A stretch of 64,000 nt of DNA. It comes from Mesorhizobium sp. CA14. GTDB lineage: Bacteria > Pseudomonadota > Alphaproteobacteria > Rhizobiales > Rhizobiaceae. Within the stretch, counting starts at the first letter, position 1; the number at the start of each line of letters is the position of its first letter. The notes beneath the pieces were generated by a model. It worked only from the letters and a program-made list of their open reading frames with translations, was not told the DNA's origin and ran no database searches. Position numbers and translations under genes: made by a program. Shown piece by piece: positions 25,297 to 33,062 of this stretch. The stretch is from positions 186,001 through 250,000 of the forward strand of contig NZ_JAIUHR010000001.1 in assembly GCF_020165195.1 (NCBI RefSeq), given 5' to 3'.

Positions 25297-25609
25297 CGTC
25301 GGCCATGTCGATTACATGCGTACGGTGCGGCTGGCCCCGCTCGGCCCGGAGCAGATCGAGCTGACCGCCGAATGGCTGTTCGCGCCGGATGCGCTGGCTG
25401 AGACCGATATCGACAACATCGTGGCCTTCGGCACCCAGGTGCTGGAAGAAGACGCCGCGATCTGCGAGGTCAACCAGAAGGGGCTTCGCTCGATGCGCCA
25501 TCAGGCCGGCGTGCTGATGCCGGAGGAATACGATCTCCACCGCTTCCACGATTGGGTGCGTGGCCGTCACGCAGCGTTCAGAACGCCTTCGGCAGATAGC
25601 GCCAGGTGA
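25297..25609 (+). pseudogene. C-terminal relic of a Rieske ring-hydroxylating oxygenase alpha subunit
   Basis: About 100 codons in one frame resemble only the C-terminal end of Rieske non-haem iron oxygenase alpha subunits: VGHVDYMRTVRLAPLGPEQ, then TAEWLFAPDA, and ICEVNQKGLRSMRHQAGVLMPEEYDLHRFHDWVRG. The Rieske centre and the mononuclear iron domain are absent. The sequence upstream is the start of chaC on the other strand, so the gene has lost at least two thirds of its length. The 3' end overlaps the convergent MFS gene. Relatives of this family demethylate betaine, stachydrine or carnitine, but the specific parent cannot be told. Confidence 0.65.
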
Positions 25610-26777
25610 CGAAGCCGCAGAAGGCGGCCAGGATGCCGAGCGTGACGAACACCGAGCCGAGGCCGAAGAAGGTGAGCACCACCGAATAGACCAGCGGCGG
25701 CGTCAGTTCGGAGAAATCGAGATAGGTGCGATAGACCGCCGCCATCTGCGCCTTCTCGTAAGCGCGCACCGAGCGCATGAAGGCGGTCGAGCCGAGCGCG
25801 TCGAGCGCGATGGTGAAGAGCGCGCCGCAAAGCAGCAGCGCGCCTGTGAAAAGCGGCGCCGCCTCGCCGACGCCGCCCGCGGCAAACAACATCGCCGACA
25901 TGGCGAAATAGGCGAAAGTCATGACGCGCCTTCCGCCGAAGCGCTTGCCGGCCCTGCCCCAGAAGATCGCTACGAACAGAAGCGCGTTGCCGGCCGAAAC
26001 CAGCAAGCCGCCGGCAAGCTCGCCCTGGCCGGTGATCACCATGAACAGCGGGCCATAGACGAAGAACGTCGTCCAGAAGCAGGAGCGGCCGAAGGCGATC
26101 AGCCAGGCAAGCCTGAGCCTTGGCTGCTTCACGAAGCGGCCGATATTGGCGAGCGGATTGGCCGGACGCGACTTGCCGGGCCGGATCGACTGGTTGTCGC
26201 TTAGCCGATAGAACCAGAACAGGCAAAGCAGCGCGAACGCAAACACGATGACCGCGCCATGCGCGGCATAGATGCCGAAATGGGTGTAGAGGAAGATGCC
26301 GAGCGTCGGCCCGCCCGTCCAGGCGAACATCGACCAGGCCATGCGCAGCGATTCCGCCTGCATGAAGTCGGTCTTGCGGATGTGATCCATGATGTAGAGG
26401 TTGAGCGTGATCGACAGCGCGCTCGCCCCCATGACGCGGCAGAGCATGCCGGCAATCTGTCCGGGAAGCGTGTGGGTGACGAAGAAGGCGGAGCCGATCG
26501 CCAGCAACGCGCAACCAGCCGTGTAGACCCAGCGCCGCGCGAAGCGGCGGATCAGCATCGGCATGAACAGCGTGACCGAAAGACCCATCAGCGACACGAT
26601 GGTGTAGAGGATCGAGACGATCCGCTCATTGTGCAGGATCTCGTAGGCCTGGATCGGGATCACGCTGGAGATGGTGGCGCGAGCGAAGGATTCCACCGCA
26701 TAGAGCGAGGCGAAGGTACGCGCATCCGCCGGCCGCAAAGCCGGAAGCCAGATCGGATGGCGCACATGGGTGGACAT
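25578..26777 (-). CDS. MFS transporter, unknown substrate
   Basis: A 399-residue inner-membrane protein with about 12 hydrophobic segments. Motif-A-like loops are weak (LIRRFARRWVYT after helix 2; GKRFGGRRVM in the second half). The charged helix-5 region DHIRKTDFMQAESLRMAWSMFAWTGGPTLGI is distinctive. It is not close to any transporter class recognised here. It ends inside the Rieske relic. The upstream 224-base gap to the divergent DUF1624 gene shows no clear regulatory structure. Confidence 0.78.
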   Translation of the reverse strand: MSTHVRHPIWLPALRPADARTFASLYAVESFARATISSVIPIQAYEILHNERIVSILYTIVSLMGLSVTLFMPMLIRRFARRWVYTAGCALLAIGSAFFVTHTLPGQIAGMLCRVMGASALSITLNLYIMDHIRKTDFMQAESLRMAWSMFAWTGGPTLGIFLYTHFGIYAAHGAVIVFAFALLCLFWFYRLSDNQSIRPGKSRPANPLANIGRFVKQPRLRLAWLIAFGRSCFWTTFFVYGPLFMVITGQGELAGGLLVSAGNALLFVAIFWGRAGKRFGGRRVMTFAYFAMSAMLFAAGGVGEAAPLFTGALLLCGALFTIALDALGSTAFMRSVRAYEKAQMAAVYRTYLDFSELTPPLVYSVVLTFFGLGSVFVTLGILAAFCGFVTWRYLPKAF

Positions 26778-27001
26778 CGGCCCTCCGGGACGTGAATCAC
26801 GCGGTCAAATCTGGCCGGACCAGCTGCCGGTCAGTAGCAGGAAACCGACCCCGACAGGCCGAAAAGCGAAGCCTGCCAAAGGCTTTCCGCCTCTGGCCTA
26901 AAGCGAAATTTCATGGCTGCCATGAACCGCATTGATGGCCGCCTGCTTCTGTCGTCCACTTGAACCGTGATAGTCGTTTGGCAGGACTGAATCGGATCGA
27001 A

Positions 27002-28006
27002 ATGATGAGCCTTCCAACGACGAGCGCCCCTGTTCAGGACGCGCCAAAGCACGGCCGCATCCAGGCCATCGACATCCTGCGCGGCATCGCGCTGATCGCG
27101 ATGGCGAGCTACCACTTCACCTGGGATCTCGAAAACTTCGGCTACACCGTGCCCGGCCTCACCGCTTTCGGCTGGTGGAAACTTTACGCACGCTGCATCG
27201 CCTCGACCTTCCTGTTCCTGGTCGGCGTCAGCCTCTTCCTCGCCCATGGCCGTCAGATCCGCTGGCGGGGCTTCTGGAAGCGTTTCGCCATGGTTGTCGT
27301 TGCGGCAGCAGCCATTTCGACGGTCACTTATTTCGTTACGCCAGATGGTTTCATCTTCTTCGGCATCCTGCACGAGATCGCGCTGGCGAGCCTGCTCGGC
27401 CTCGCCTTTCTCAGGCTGCCCTGGCTGCTGACCGCGATCGTTGCCGCCGCGGTGATTGCCGCGCCTTATTATCTGCGGTCGGAGTTCTTCGACCATCCGG
27501 CGCTGTGGTGGGTAGGTCTTTCCGCCACCAACCCGCGTTCCAACGACTACGTGCCGCTTTTCCCGTGGTTCGGCGCGGTGCTTGCGGGCATCGCCACGGT
27601 GAAGCTCGCTTCCGCCGCTGGCCTGCTCGCCCGTCTGGGAACATGGCTGCCCGGCCGCTGGTCGAAGCCGCTGACCTTCATCGGCCGCCACAGCCTCGCC
27701 TTCTACCTCATCCACCAACCGCTTCTGTTCGGCTCGGTGTGGCTGTTCTCGCAGATCATGCCGGCAGCCCCTCAGGACAGGGAAGCCGGCTTCCTGCCGG
27801 CTTGCCAGGCGCAGTGCGAACAGCAGCGCGACAGCAAGTTCTGTACGAGCTATTGTGGCTGCATGCTGGACACGCTGAAGGGCGAAGGGTCTCTCGACAA
27901 GCTCTACGCCAACGATCAGTCCAGCGTCTGGAAGTCGCATCTGGCCGACCTGGCGGAAACCTGCACCGCCGCGACCGAGGACCAGAGGGAGGGAGGGCAG
28001 CAATGA
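27002..28006 (+). CDS. DUF1624/HGSNAT-type membrane protein with Cys-rich C-terminal tail
   Basis: A 334-residue multi-pass membrane protein starting at ATG 27002 (a TTG at 26960 is less likely). The N-terminal RIQAIDILRGIALIAMASYHFTWDLE is the signature of the heparan-alpha-glucosaminide N-acetyltransferase catalytic family, and FIGRHSLAFYLIHQP is its final membrane block. Members are thought to transfer acyl groups across the membrane, but bacterial substrates are unknown. After the last helix comes an extra tail of about 70 residues with cysteines arranged C-x3-C-x8-C-x3-C-x-C (PACQAQC ... FCTSYCGC). It overlaps the next gene by four bases. Confidence 0.8.
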   Translation: MMSLPTTSAPVQDAPKHGRIQAIDILRGIALIAMASYHFTWDLENFGYTVPGLTAFGWWKLYARCIASTFLFLVGVSLFLAHGRQIRWRGFWKRFAMVVVAAAAISTVTYFVTPDGFIFFGILHEIALASLLGLAFLRLPWLLTAIVAAAVIAAPYYLRSEFFDHPALWWVGLSATNPRSNDYVPLFPWFGAVLAGIATVKLASAAGLLARLGTWLPGRWSKPLTFIGRHSLAFYLIHQPLLFGSVWLFSQIMPAAPQDREAGFLPACQAQCEQQRDSKFCTSYCGCMLDTLKGEGSLDKLYANDQSSVWKSHLADLAETCTAATEDQREGGQQ

Positions 28007-28482
28007 CAGGCATCACAAAGCCCAGACACGGGATCATTCCCTGGCCGCCGGTGATCTATGTCGTCGCGATTGCGGCGAGCGTCGTCCTCGGCATGCTCTA
28101 CCCGCTGCCGTGGATCGGCGACATCTTCGGCGATCTCATGTTCGGCGTCGGCTGGGTGGCGCTGTTCGGCGTCGCCATGCTCTGGATCACGGCCATCCGC
28201 GTCATGATGCGGGCCAAGACGACATTCGACCCCAATGCCGAGCCCGATCACCTGGTGACGTCTGGCCCCTTCGGTATTACCCGCAACCCGATGTATCTCG
28301 CCAACACGCTGCTGCTGATCGGCGTCGCCTTCATCACCGGCATCGCGTGGTTCCTGCTCTTTGCCTTCCTCGCCGCCTTCGCGACGCAGAAGCTGGCGAT
28401 CGAGAAGGAAGAAAAGATCTTGGCGGCGAAGTTCGGCAAGAAATACCGCGATTACGCCAAGCGGGTCCGGCGTTGGATTTGA
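28003..28482 (+). CDS. Isoprenylcysteine carboxyl methyltransferase-like membrane protein
   Basis: A 159-residue membrane protein with about four hydrophobic segments. The ICMT/PEMT-type motif is clear: DHLVTSGPFGITRNPMYLANTL, then AIEKEEKILAAKFGKKYRDYAKRVRRWI, where the RNPMY and the EE...Y-Y residues bind S-adenosylmethionine in relatives. A strong GAGGGAGGG ribosome-binding site lies in the end of the DUF1624 gene, which it overlaps (ATGA). Bacterial members methylate lipids or small molecules. The substrate is unknown. Confidence 0.83.
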   Translation: MTGITKPRHGIIPWPPVIYVVAIAASVVLGMLYPLPWIGDIFGDLMFGVGWVALFGVAMLWITAIRVMMRAKTTFDPNAEPDHLVTSGPFGITRNPMYLANTLLLIGVAFITGIAWFLLFAFLAAFATQKLAIEKEEKILAAKFGKKYRDYAKRVRRWI

Positions 28483-28561
28483 GGTTGCCTCGCTTGGATC
28501 GGTCGCGGGGCCAGGCTTCTTTAGCCGCCAGGATTGCGTGCTTCCGCAACGCCTCTCCAAT

Positions 28562-28712
28562 CGTCATTCCAGGGCGGAGCAAGGAGCGAAACGACGCGCG
28601 CAGACCCTGGTCGCCGCGGCGAGAATTCTGTCCGCCGCATGCCTCGGCGAAGGTAACGGAATGGATCCTCGGGTCTTCGCTCCGCTTCGCGTCGCTACGC
28701 CCAAGGATGACG
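28562..28712. repeat. Intergenic palindromic repeat of about 150 bp
   Basis: The element begins CGTCATTCC (28562-28570) and ends GGATGACG (28705-28712), near-reverse complements, and contains GCGGAGCAAGGAGCGAA and its partial complement TTCGCTCCGCTTCGCG internally. It occupies most of the 281-base gap between two convergent genes, and nothing else was seen there. The sequence style matches repeats common in Mesorhizobium intergenic regions. Confidence 0.6.
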
Positions 28713-28763
28713 AAGGTTCGGAACGCTTCGGCTAATCACCAAGGTCCGCTATGACAGGTGCCG

Positions 28764-29150
28764 TCATGTATTCACGCCCAACTCGGCCAGCCGCTCAACG
28801 CAGGACTCTTCGGCCTGGTCCAACTCGGCCAGCGTCTCTTCCAGGTCGCGCCGCTTCTGGCGCAGGTCCTCGCGCTTTTCCTCGATGCGCTTGATCATCA
28901 GCTTGAGCTGGCCGACCTCGCCGGGCGGCTCCTTGTACATCTGGATGATCTCACGGATCTCGTTGATCGAGAAGCCGAGCCTTTTTCCCCGCATGATCTG
29001 ACGGATGAGATGCCGGTCGGACGGCCGGAACAGCCGCGTGCGGCCGCGCCTTACGGGCTGTACCAGCCCCTCGTCCTCGTAAAAACGCAATGTCCGCGTC
29101 GACACGTCGAACTCGCGCGTCAGCTCGGTGATCGTGTAATATTCCCGCAT
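28764..29150 (-). CDS. MerR-family transcriptional regulator
   Basis: A 128-residue regulator starting at ATG 29150 behind GGGAG. The N-terminal winged helix YTITELTREFDVSTRTLRFYEDEGLVQPVRRGRTRLF is complete, and a coiled coil of about 45 residues follows (MIKRIEEKREDLRQKRRDLEETLAEL), which dimerises the family. The only Cys (ESCVERL) near the C-terminus is not the metal-binding pattern of MerR/CueR. It resembles regulators of branched-chain or fatty acid catabolism (LiuR-like) in size. No target gene is obvious nearby, since mgtE upstream has its own start region. Confidence 0.85.
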   Translation of the reverse strand: MREYYTITELTREFDVSTRTLRFYEDEGLVQPVRRGRTRLFRPSDRHLIRQIMRGKRLGFSINEIREIIQMYKEPPGEVGQLKLMIKRIEEKREDLRQKRRDLEETLAELDQAEESCVERLAELGVNT

Positions 29151-29292
29151 TCCCGCTCCCAAGCCCGGGCATCGCCGCTTGAAGCGTCGCCCTTCCCTCC
29201 GATGATACCCATCCGCGCCGGAATCGGCACGTGACCCCGCGGCAACCTCGCACGGCATTTACGTAAAAGTCAATTAATGCCGGCCTGTTGAT

Positions 29293-30711
29293 TTAGGGCA
29301 CTCTAAACCACCACGTCGCCAGACCCAAGAAGGCAAAGAAGCCGACGACGTCGGTGACGGTGGTGACGAAGACGGCGGAGGCCACGGCCGGATCGATCTT
29401 GAAACGGTCAAGCAGCAGCGGGATGAGAATCCCGGCCAAGGCGGCCGCGAACATGTTGATAATCATCGCCGCGGCGATGATGCCGCCAAGATTGGGATCG
29501 CGGAACCAGACTGCGGCCACGATGCCTATCAGCGCAGCGAAGACGATGCCGTTGATGAAGCCCACGCCGACTTCGCGGCGGATGATGCGGGCGGCGTTGT
29601 AGATGTCGAGGTCCCGCGTCGCCAGCGCGCGCACGGTGACGGTCATGGTTTGCGAGCCGGCGTTGCCGCCCATGCCGGCGACGATCGGCATCAGCACCGC
29701 AAGCGCCACCACATGCTCGATCGTGCGGTCGAACAGGCCGATGACCGAAGCCGCGAGGAAGGCGGTCACAAGGTTGACCAGCAGCCAGGGCACGCGCGAG
29801 CGCGAGGTGGCGAGCACGGTGTCGGACAATTCCTCGTCGCCGACGCCGCCCATGCGCAGAAGGTCCTCTTCCGCCTCTTCCTGGATGACGTCGACCACGT
29901 CGTCGATGGTCAGCACGCCGACCAGCCGCCCGTTCTCGTCGACCACGGCGGCGGAGAGGAGGTTGTACTGCTCGAACTCGCGCGCCGCCTCTTCCTGGTC
30001 CATCGTGGCCGGAATCGCGTGCAAGGTCTCATGCATGACCTCCTCGACCTTGACCGCGCGCTTGGTGCGCAGGATCTGGTCGAGATCGATGGCGCCGAGC
30101 AGCTTGAAACTCGGGTCGATGACGAAGATCTGGCTGAAACGCTCGGGCAGGTTCTTATCCTCGCGCATGTAGTCGATGGTCTGGCCGATCGTCCAGAATG
30201 GCGGCACGGCGACAAACTCGGTCTGCATGCGCCGGCCGGCGGTCTCTTCCGGATAGTCGAGGGCGCGCCTGAGCCTGATGCGCTCCGTGAAAGGCAGTTG
30301 CGACAGGATCTCGTCCTGATCTTCCTTCTCGAGATCCTCGAGGATGTAGACGGCGTCGTCGGAATCGAGCTCCTGCACCGCCTGCGCGATCTGCGCGTTG
30401 GGCAGGTTATCGACGATGTCGAGGCGGATCGCCTCGTCGACTTCGGTCAGCGCGGAGAAGTCGAAATCGGAGCCGAGCAATTCCACCAGCGCGCGGCGCT
30501 GTTCGGGGTGAAGCGCCTCCAGCACGTCGCCGAGTTCCGATTGGTGCAGGTCGTCGACTTCGCGCTTGAGGGTGATCGTGTCGCGGTCGGCAATCGCCGC
30601 GCCGATCTGGGCAAGGAAGGAGGAGCGAACGGCGCCGTCCTCGCCATAGATGTCGGCGTGGCGCTCCTCGGCGGGCGCGGCGCCGGTCGTCTGTCTGTCC
30701 TGACTTTCCAC
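29293..30711 (-). CDS. mgtE: Magnesium transporter MgtE
   Basis: A 472-residue transporter. It has an N-terminal MgtE-N superhelix (LHQSELGDVLEALHPEQRRALVELL), a CBS pair (AVDENGRLVGVLTIDDVVDVIQEEAEEDLLRMGG), then five transmembrane helices with PIVAGMGGNAGSQTM and the pore-lining Asp in TVTDVVGFFAFLGLATW. The cytoplasmic domains sense Mg2+ and gate the inner-membrane channel. Start GTG 30711 is selected by GGGAGG five bases upstream. The open frame runs on to 31380 but is not homologous to anything there. Confidence 0.92.
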   Translation of the reverse strand: MESQDRQTTGAAPAEERHADIYGEDGAVRSSFLAQIGAAIADRDTITLKREVDDLHQSELGDVLEALHPEQRRALVELLGSDFDFSALTEVDEAIRLDIVDNLPNAQIAQAVQELDSDDAVYILEDLEKEDQDEILSQLPFTERIRLRRALDYPEETAGRRMQTEFVAVPPFWTIGQTIDYMREDKNLPERFSQIFVIDPSFKLLGAIDLDQILRTKRAVKVEEVMHETLHAIPATMDQEEAAREFEQYNLLSAAVVDENGRLVGVLTIDDVVDVIQEEAEEDLLRMGGVGDEELSDTVLATSRSRVPWLLVNLVTAFLAASVIGLFDRTIEHVVALAVLMPIVAGMGGNAGSQTMTVTVRALATRDLDIYNAARIIRREVGVGFINGIVFAALIGIVAAVWFRDPNLGGIIAAAMIINMFAAALAGILIPLLLDRFKIDPAVASAVFVTTVTDVVGFFAFLGLATWWFRVP

Positions 30712-30750
30712 CAGCGCCTCCCGCAACGAGGAATCCCGAACGAGGTCTAG

Positions 30751-30784
30751 TGCATGATCCCGAAAGTGGAAACCGCTTTTCGGG
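30751..30784. repeat. Short palindromic repeat in the mgtE-regulator gap
   Basis: AGTGCATGATCCCGAAA-type sequence with CCCGAAA paired to TTTCGGG (about 30762-30782) is a half copy of a very common rhizobial intergenic palindrome. The rest of the 298-base gap (30712-31009) holds a GCGACA-N5-TGTCGC inverted repeat (30953-30969) and a TGGGGAA/TTCCCCA hairpin (30970-30993), both in the leader of the next gene. Confidence 0.5.
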
Positions 30785-31009
30785 AAATCCAAACCTGTGC
30801 GGCAGATAGCGCGGCAATGGGATTCGTCTTGGAAAGATGTCACCCTAGCGCGCGGAATGGCCAAGGAAATGTGACGGTCGCCTTTGCCCCGCAACTTCTC
30901 GGAAGCAGCGCGCGGCGCCGGCGCTGCAACTGCGACAATCGCTTCAGCGGGCGCGACAGCGCATGTCGCTGGGGAAAGAGCACCCCTTCCCCATTGAGGC
31001 AGAATTGTC

Positions 31010-31741
31010 ATGATGCATGATCCAGCAGGATCAGCGCATCGCCAACCGCTCCGAGGACAAACGCTGGCCTTGAACATCAAGTCCACAAAGACGAACGAGG
31101 GGAATGCCGAGCAGCGCGTTCGCGTGGTCGTCGCCGAGCGCAATCCATTCGTCGTTTCGGCGCTGCGCGAGATGCTGGAATGCGAAGGTCGTTTCGATTT
31201 GCTCGGTGTCGTGCACAGCGGCGCGCAATTCCTGGAACTGGCTGCCGCCACGCAATTCGATGTCGCCGTCGTCGGCTGGAAGCTGGCCGATATGGACGGC
31301 GCCGATGTGCTTACGGAAGTCCAGAGCCGCGAGCTTGGCGTGCGCATCACGATCTTTTCCAACGACCACGACATCGGCATCCTGAAGCAGTGCGTACGCC
31401 TCGGCGCTCAAGGGTACTGCTTCCAGTTCGACGATCCGCCGGTCATCTTCGAGACGATCCTGGCGGTCGCGCATGGCCGCATCTGCATCCCCTATATCGA
31501 CATCAACAAGGTCAACGACACGCCGTTGTCCAGACTCACCGTGCGCGAGCGCGAATTGCTGGCGGTGCTTTCCGACGGCTGGACCAATCTTCAGATCGCA
31601 ACGCGGACCGGGATTTCCGAGAACACGGTGAAGTATCACCTGAAGAATCTCTACGACAAGCTGGACGTCCGCAACCGCGCCATGGCCGTCGCGCTCTATT
31701 CGAGCGAGAAACGCCGCACCTCCAAATCGCCTATCGGGTAG
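31010..31741 (+). CDS. LuxR/NarL-type regulator with degenerate receiver domain
   Basis: A 243-residue protein. Residues about 37-150 follow a response-regulator receiver fold, but the phospho-acceptor Asp is replaced (FDVAVVGWKLADMDG, G89 where DVVLMDLxMPxMDG is usual) and the acidic pocket is AE. Residues about 174-233 are a NarL/LuxR helix-turn-helix (LTVRERELLAVLSDGWTNLQIATRTGISENTVKYHLKNLYDKL). It is therefore likely controlled by something other than phosphorylation. It lies directly upstream of, and in the same direction as, the serine-cycle genes, making it their likely regulator. Serine cycles elsewhere are controlled by LysR-type QscR, so this would be a different solution. Confidence 0.83.
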   Translation: MMHDPAGSAHRQPLRGQTLALNIKSTKTNEGNAEQRVRVVVAERNPFVVSALREMLECEGRFDLLGVVHSGAQFLELAAATQFDVAVVGWKLADMDGADVLTEVQSRELGVRITIFSNDHDIGILKQCVRLGAQGYCFQFDDPPVIFETILAVAHGRICIPYIDINKVNDTPLSRLTVRERELLAVLSDGWTNLQIATRTGISENTVKYHLKNLYDKLDVRNRAMAVALYSSEKRRTSKSPIG

Positions 31742-31747
31742 GCCAAC

Positions 31748-31803
31748 CGGGTGGGATCATCCCACCCGCAAGGGCCAACAACTTACCCGGCAAGGTGTTG
31801 TTG
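31748..31803. promoter_or_regulatory. Two palindromes in front of the serine-cycle genes
   Basis: CGGGTGGGAT (31748-31757) and ATCCCACCCG (31759-31768) form a perfect 21-base palindrome. CAACAAC (31776-31782) and GTTGTTG (31797-31803) form a second. They lie between the regulator stop and the sgaA start. They could be a terminator plus leader hairpin, or binding sites for a dimeric regulator. Confidence 0.45.
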
Positions 31804-31862
31804 CAAGGCCTCGTCGAAATGAAACTGCCTCCACAATCCCAACGATCGGAGGAGTTTCGCGC

Positions 31863-33053
31863 ATGGCTGGGTTCACGCATCTTTTCATCCCGGGGCCTAC
31901 CAACATTCCCGAGCAGGTCCGGCAGGCCATGAACCTGCCGATGGAAGATATGCGCGCCTCCTCCTTCCCCAACCTGACGCTACCGCTGTTCGAGGACATC
32001 AAGCGAGTCTTCAAGAACGAGACCGGCCGCGTCTTCATCTACCCCTCCTCGGGCACCGGTGCCTGGGAAGCGGCGATGACCAATGTGCTCAGCCCCGGCG
32101 ACAGGGTGTTGATGTCGCGCTTCGGCCAGTTCTCGCATCTGTGGGTCGACATGGCCGAGCGCCTCGGCTTCGATGTCGATGTCATCGATTGCGAATGGGG
32201 CACCGGCGTCCCGCTCGAGCTCTATGCCGAGAAGCTTCGGGCCGACAAGGCGCACCGCATCAAGGCTGTCTTCTGCACCCAGAACGAGACCGCGACCGGC
32301 GTCACCAGCGACGTCGCCGGCTGCCGCGCCGCGCTCGACGCGGCGAACCACCCTGCCCTTCTCTTCGTCGACGGCGTTTCCTCGATCGGCTCGATCGACT
32401 TCCGCCAGGAGGAATGGGGTGTCGACTGCGCCGTCAGCGGCTCGCAGAAAGGCTTCATGCTGCCGGCCGGCCTCGGCTTCCTGTCGGTCAGCAAGAAGGC
32501 GCTTGCCGCTTCGCGGATGGCGACACACCGGCACTGCTACTTTTCCTTCGAGGACATGATCCGCACCAATGACGCCGGCTATTTCCCTTACACGCCGGCG
32601 ACCCAGTTGCTGCGCGGCCTGCGTGCCTCGCTCGACCTGATTGCCGAGGAAGGGTTGGAAAACATCTTCGCCCGCCACCATCGCCTGGCCGAGGGCGTGC
32701 GCAAGGCCGTCGACGCCTGGGGGCTGAAGCTCTGCGCCAAGACAGCGCAATGGCACTCCGATACGGTCAGCGCCATCCTGGTGCCGGACGGCATCGACAG
32801 CGCCAATGTCGTCAAGCGCGCCTACCAGCAATACAACACCTCTCTCGGCGGTGGCCTCAACAAAGTGGCCGGCAAGGTCTTCCGCATCGGCCATCTCGGC
32901 TGGCTGAACGAGGTGATGGTGCTGGCCTCGCTGTCGGCCGCCGAAATGGCGCTGCTCGACTGCGGCGTGCGCCTGGCGCCGGGTTCGGGCGTGGCGGCGG
33001 CGATCGAGCATTTCCGCCGCACGGCCGACGTGCCTGTCGCCAAGGCTGCGTGA
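31863..33053 (+). CDS. sgaA: Serine-glyoxylate aminotransferase
   Basis: A 396-residue PLP enzyme of the alanine/serine-glyoxylate aminotransferase class. The start LFIPGPTNIPEQVRQAMN, the cofactor region FVDGVSSIGSIDF and the Schiff-base Lys in VSGSQKGFMLPAGLGFLS are all present. It converts serine plus glyoxylate to hydroxypyruvate plus glycine, the amino-transfer step of the serine cycle. GGAGGAG precedes ATG 31863. It leads a run with malyl-CoA lyase, malate-CoA ligase and PEP carboxylase, a context that favours the serine-cycle role over photorespiratory or alanine-glyoxylate roles. Confidence 0.92.
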   Translation: MAGFTHLFIPGPTNIPEQVRQAMNLPMEDMRASSFPNLTLPLFEDIKRVFKNETGRVFIYPSSGTGAWEAAMTNVLSPGDRVLMSRFGQFSHLWVDMAERLGFDVDVIDCEWGTGVPLELYAEKLRADKAHRIKAVFCTQNETATGVTSDVAGCRAALDAANHPALLFVDGVSSIGSIDFRQEEWGVDCAVSGSQKGFMLPAGLGFLSVSKKALAASRMATHRHCYFSFEDMIRTNDAGYFPYTPATQLLRGLRASLDLIAEEGLENIFARHHRLAEGVRKAVDAWGLKLCAKTAQWHSDTVSAILVPDGIDSANVVKRAYQQYNTSLGGGLNKVAGKVFRIGHLGWLNEVMVLASLSAAEMALLDCGVRLAPGSGVAAAIEHFRRTADVPVAKAA

Positions 33054-33062
33054 GGGGGGACC

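Noticed and set aside
28361..28735. A reading frame across the 28.5-28.7 kb gap
   Set aside because: It is produced by the repeat element and the end of the methyltransferase gene in another frame.
30712..31380. An N-terminal extension of mgtE by more than 200 codons
   Set aside because: It crosses a repeat and the regulator gene, has no homology, and GTG 30711 has an ideal ribosome-binding site.
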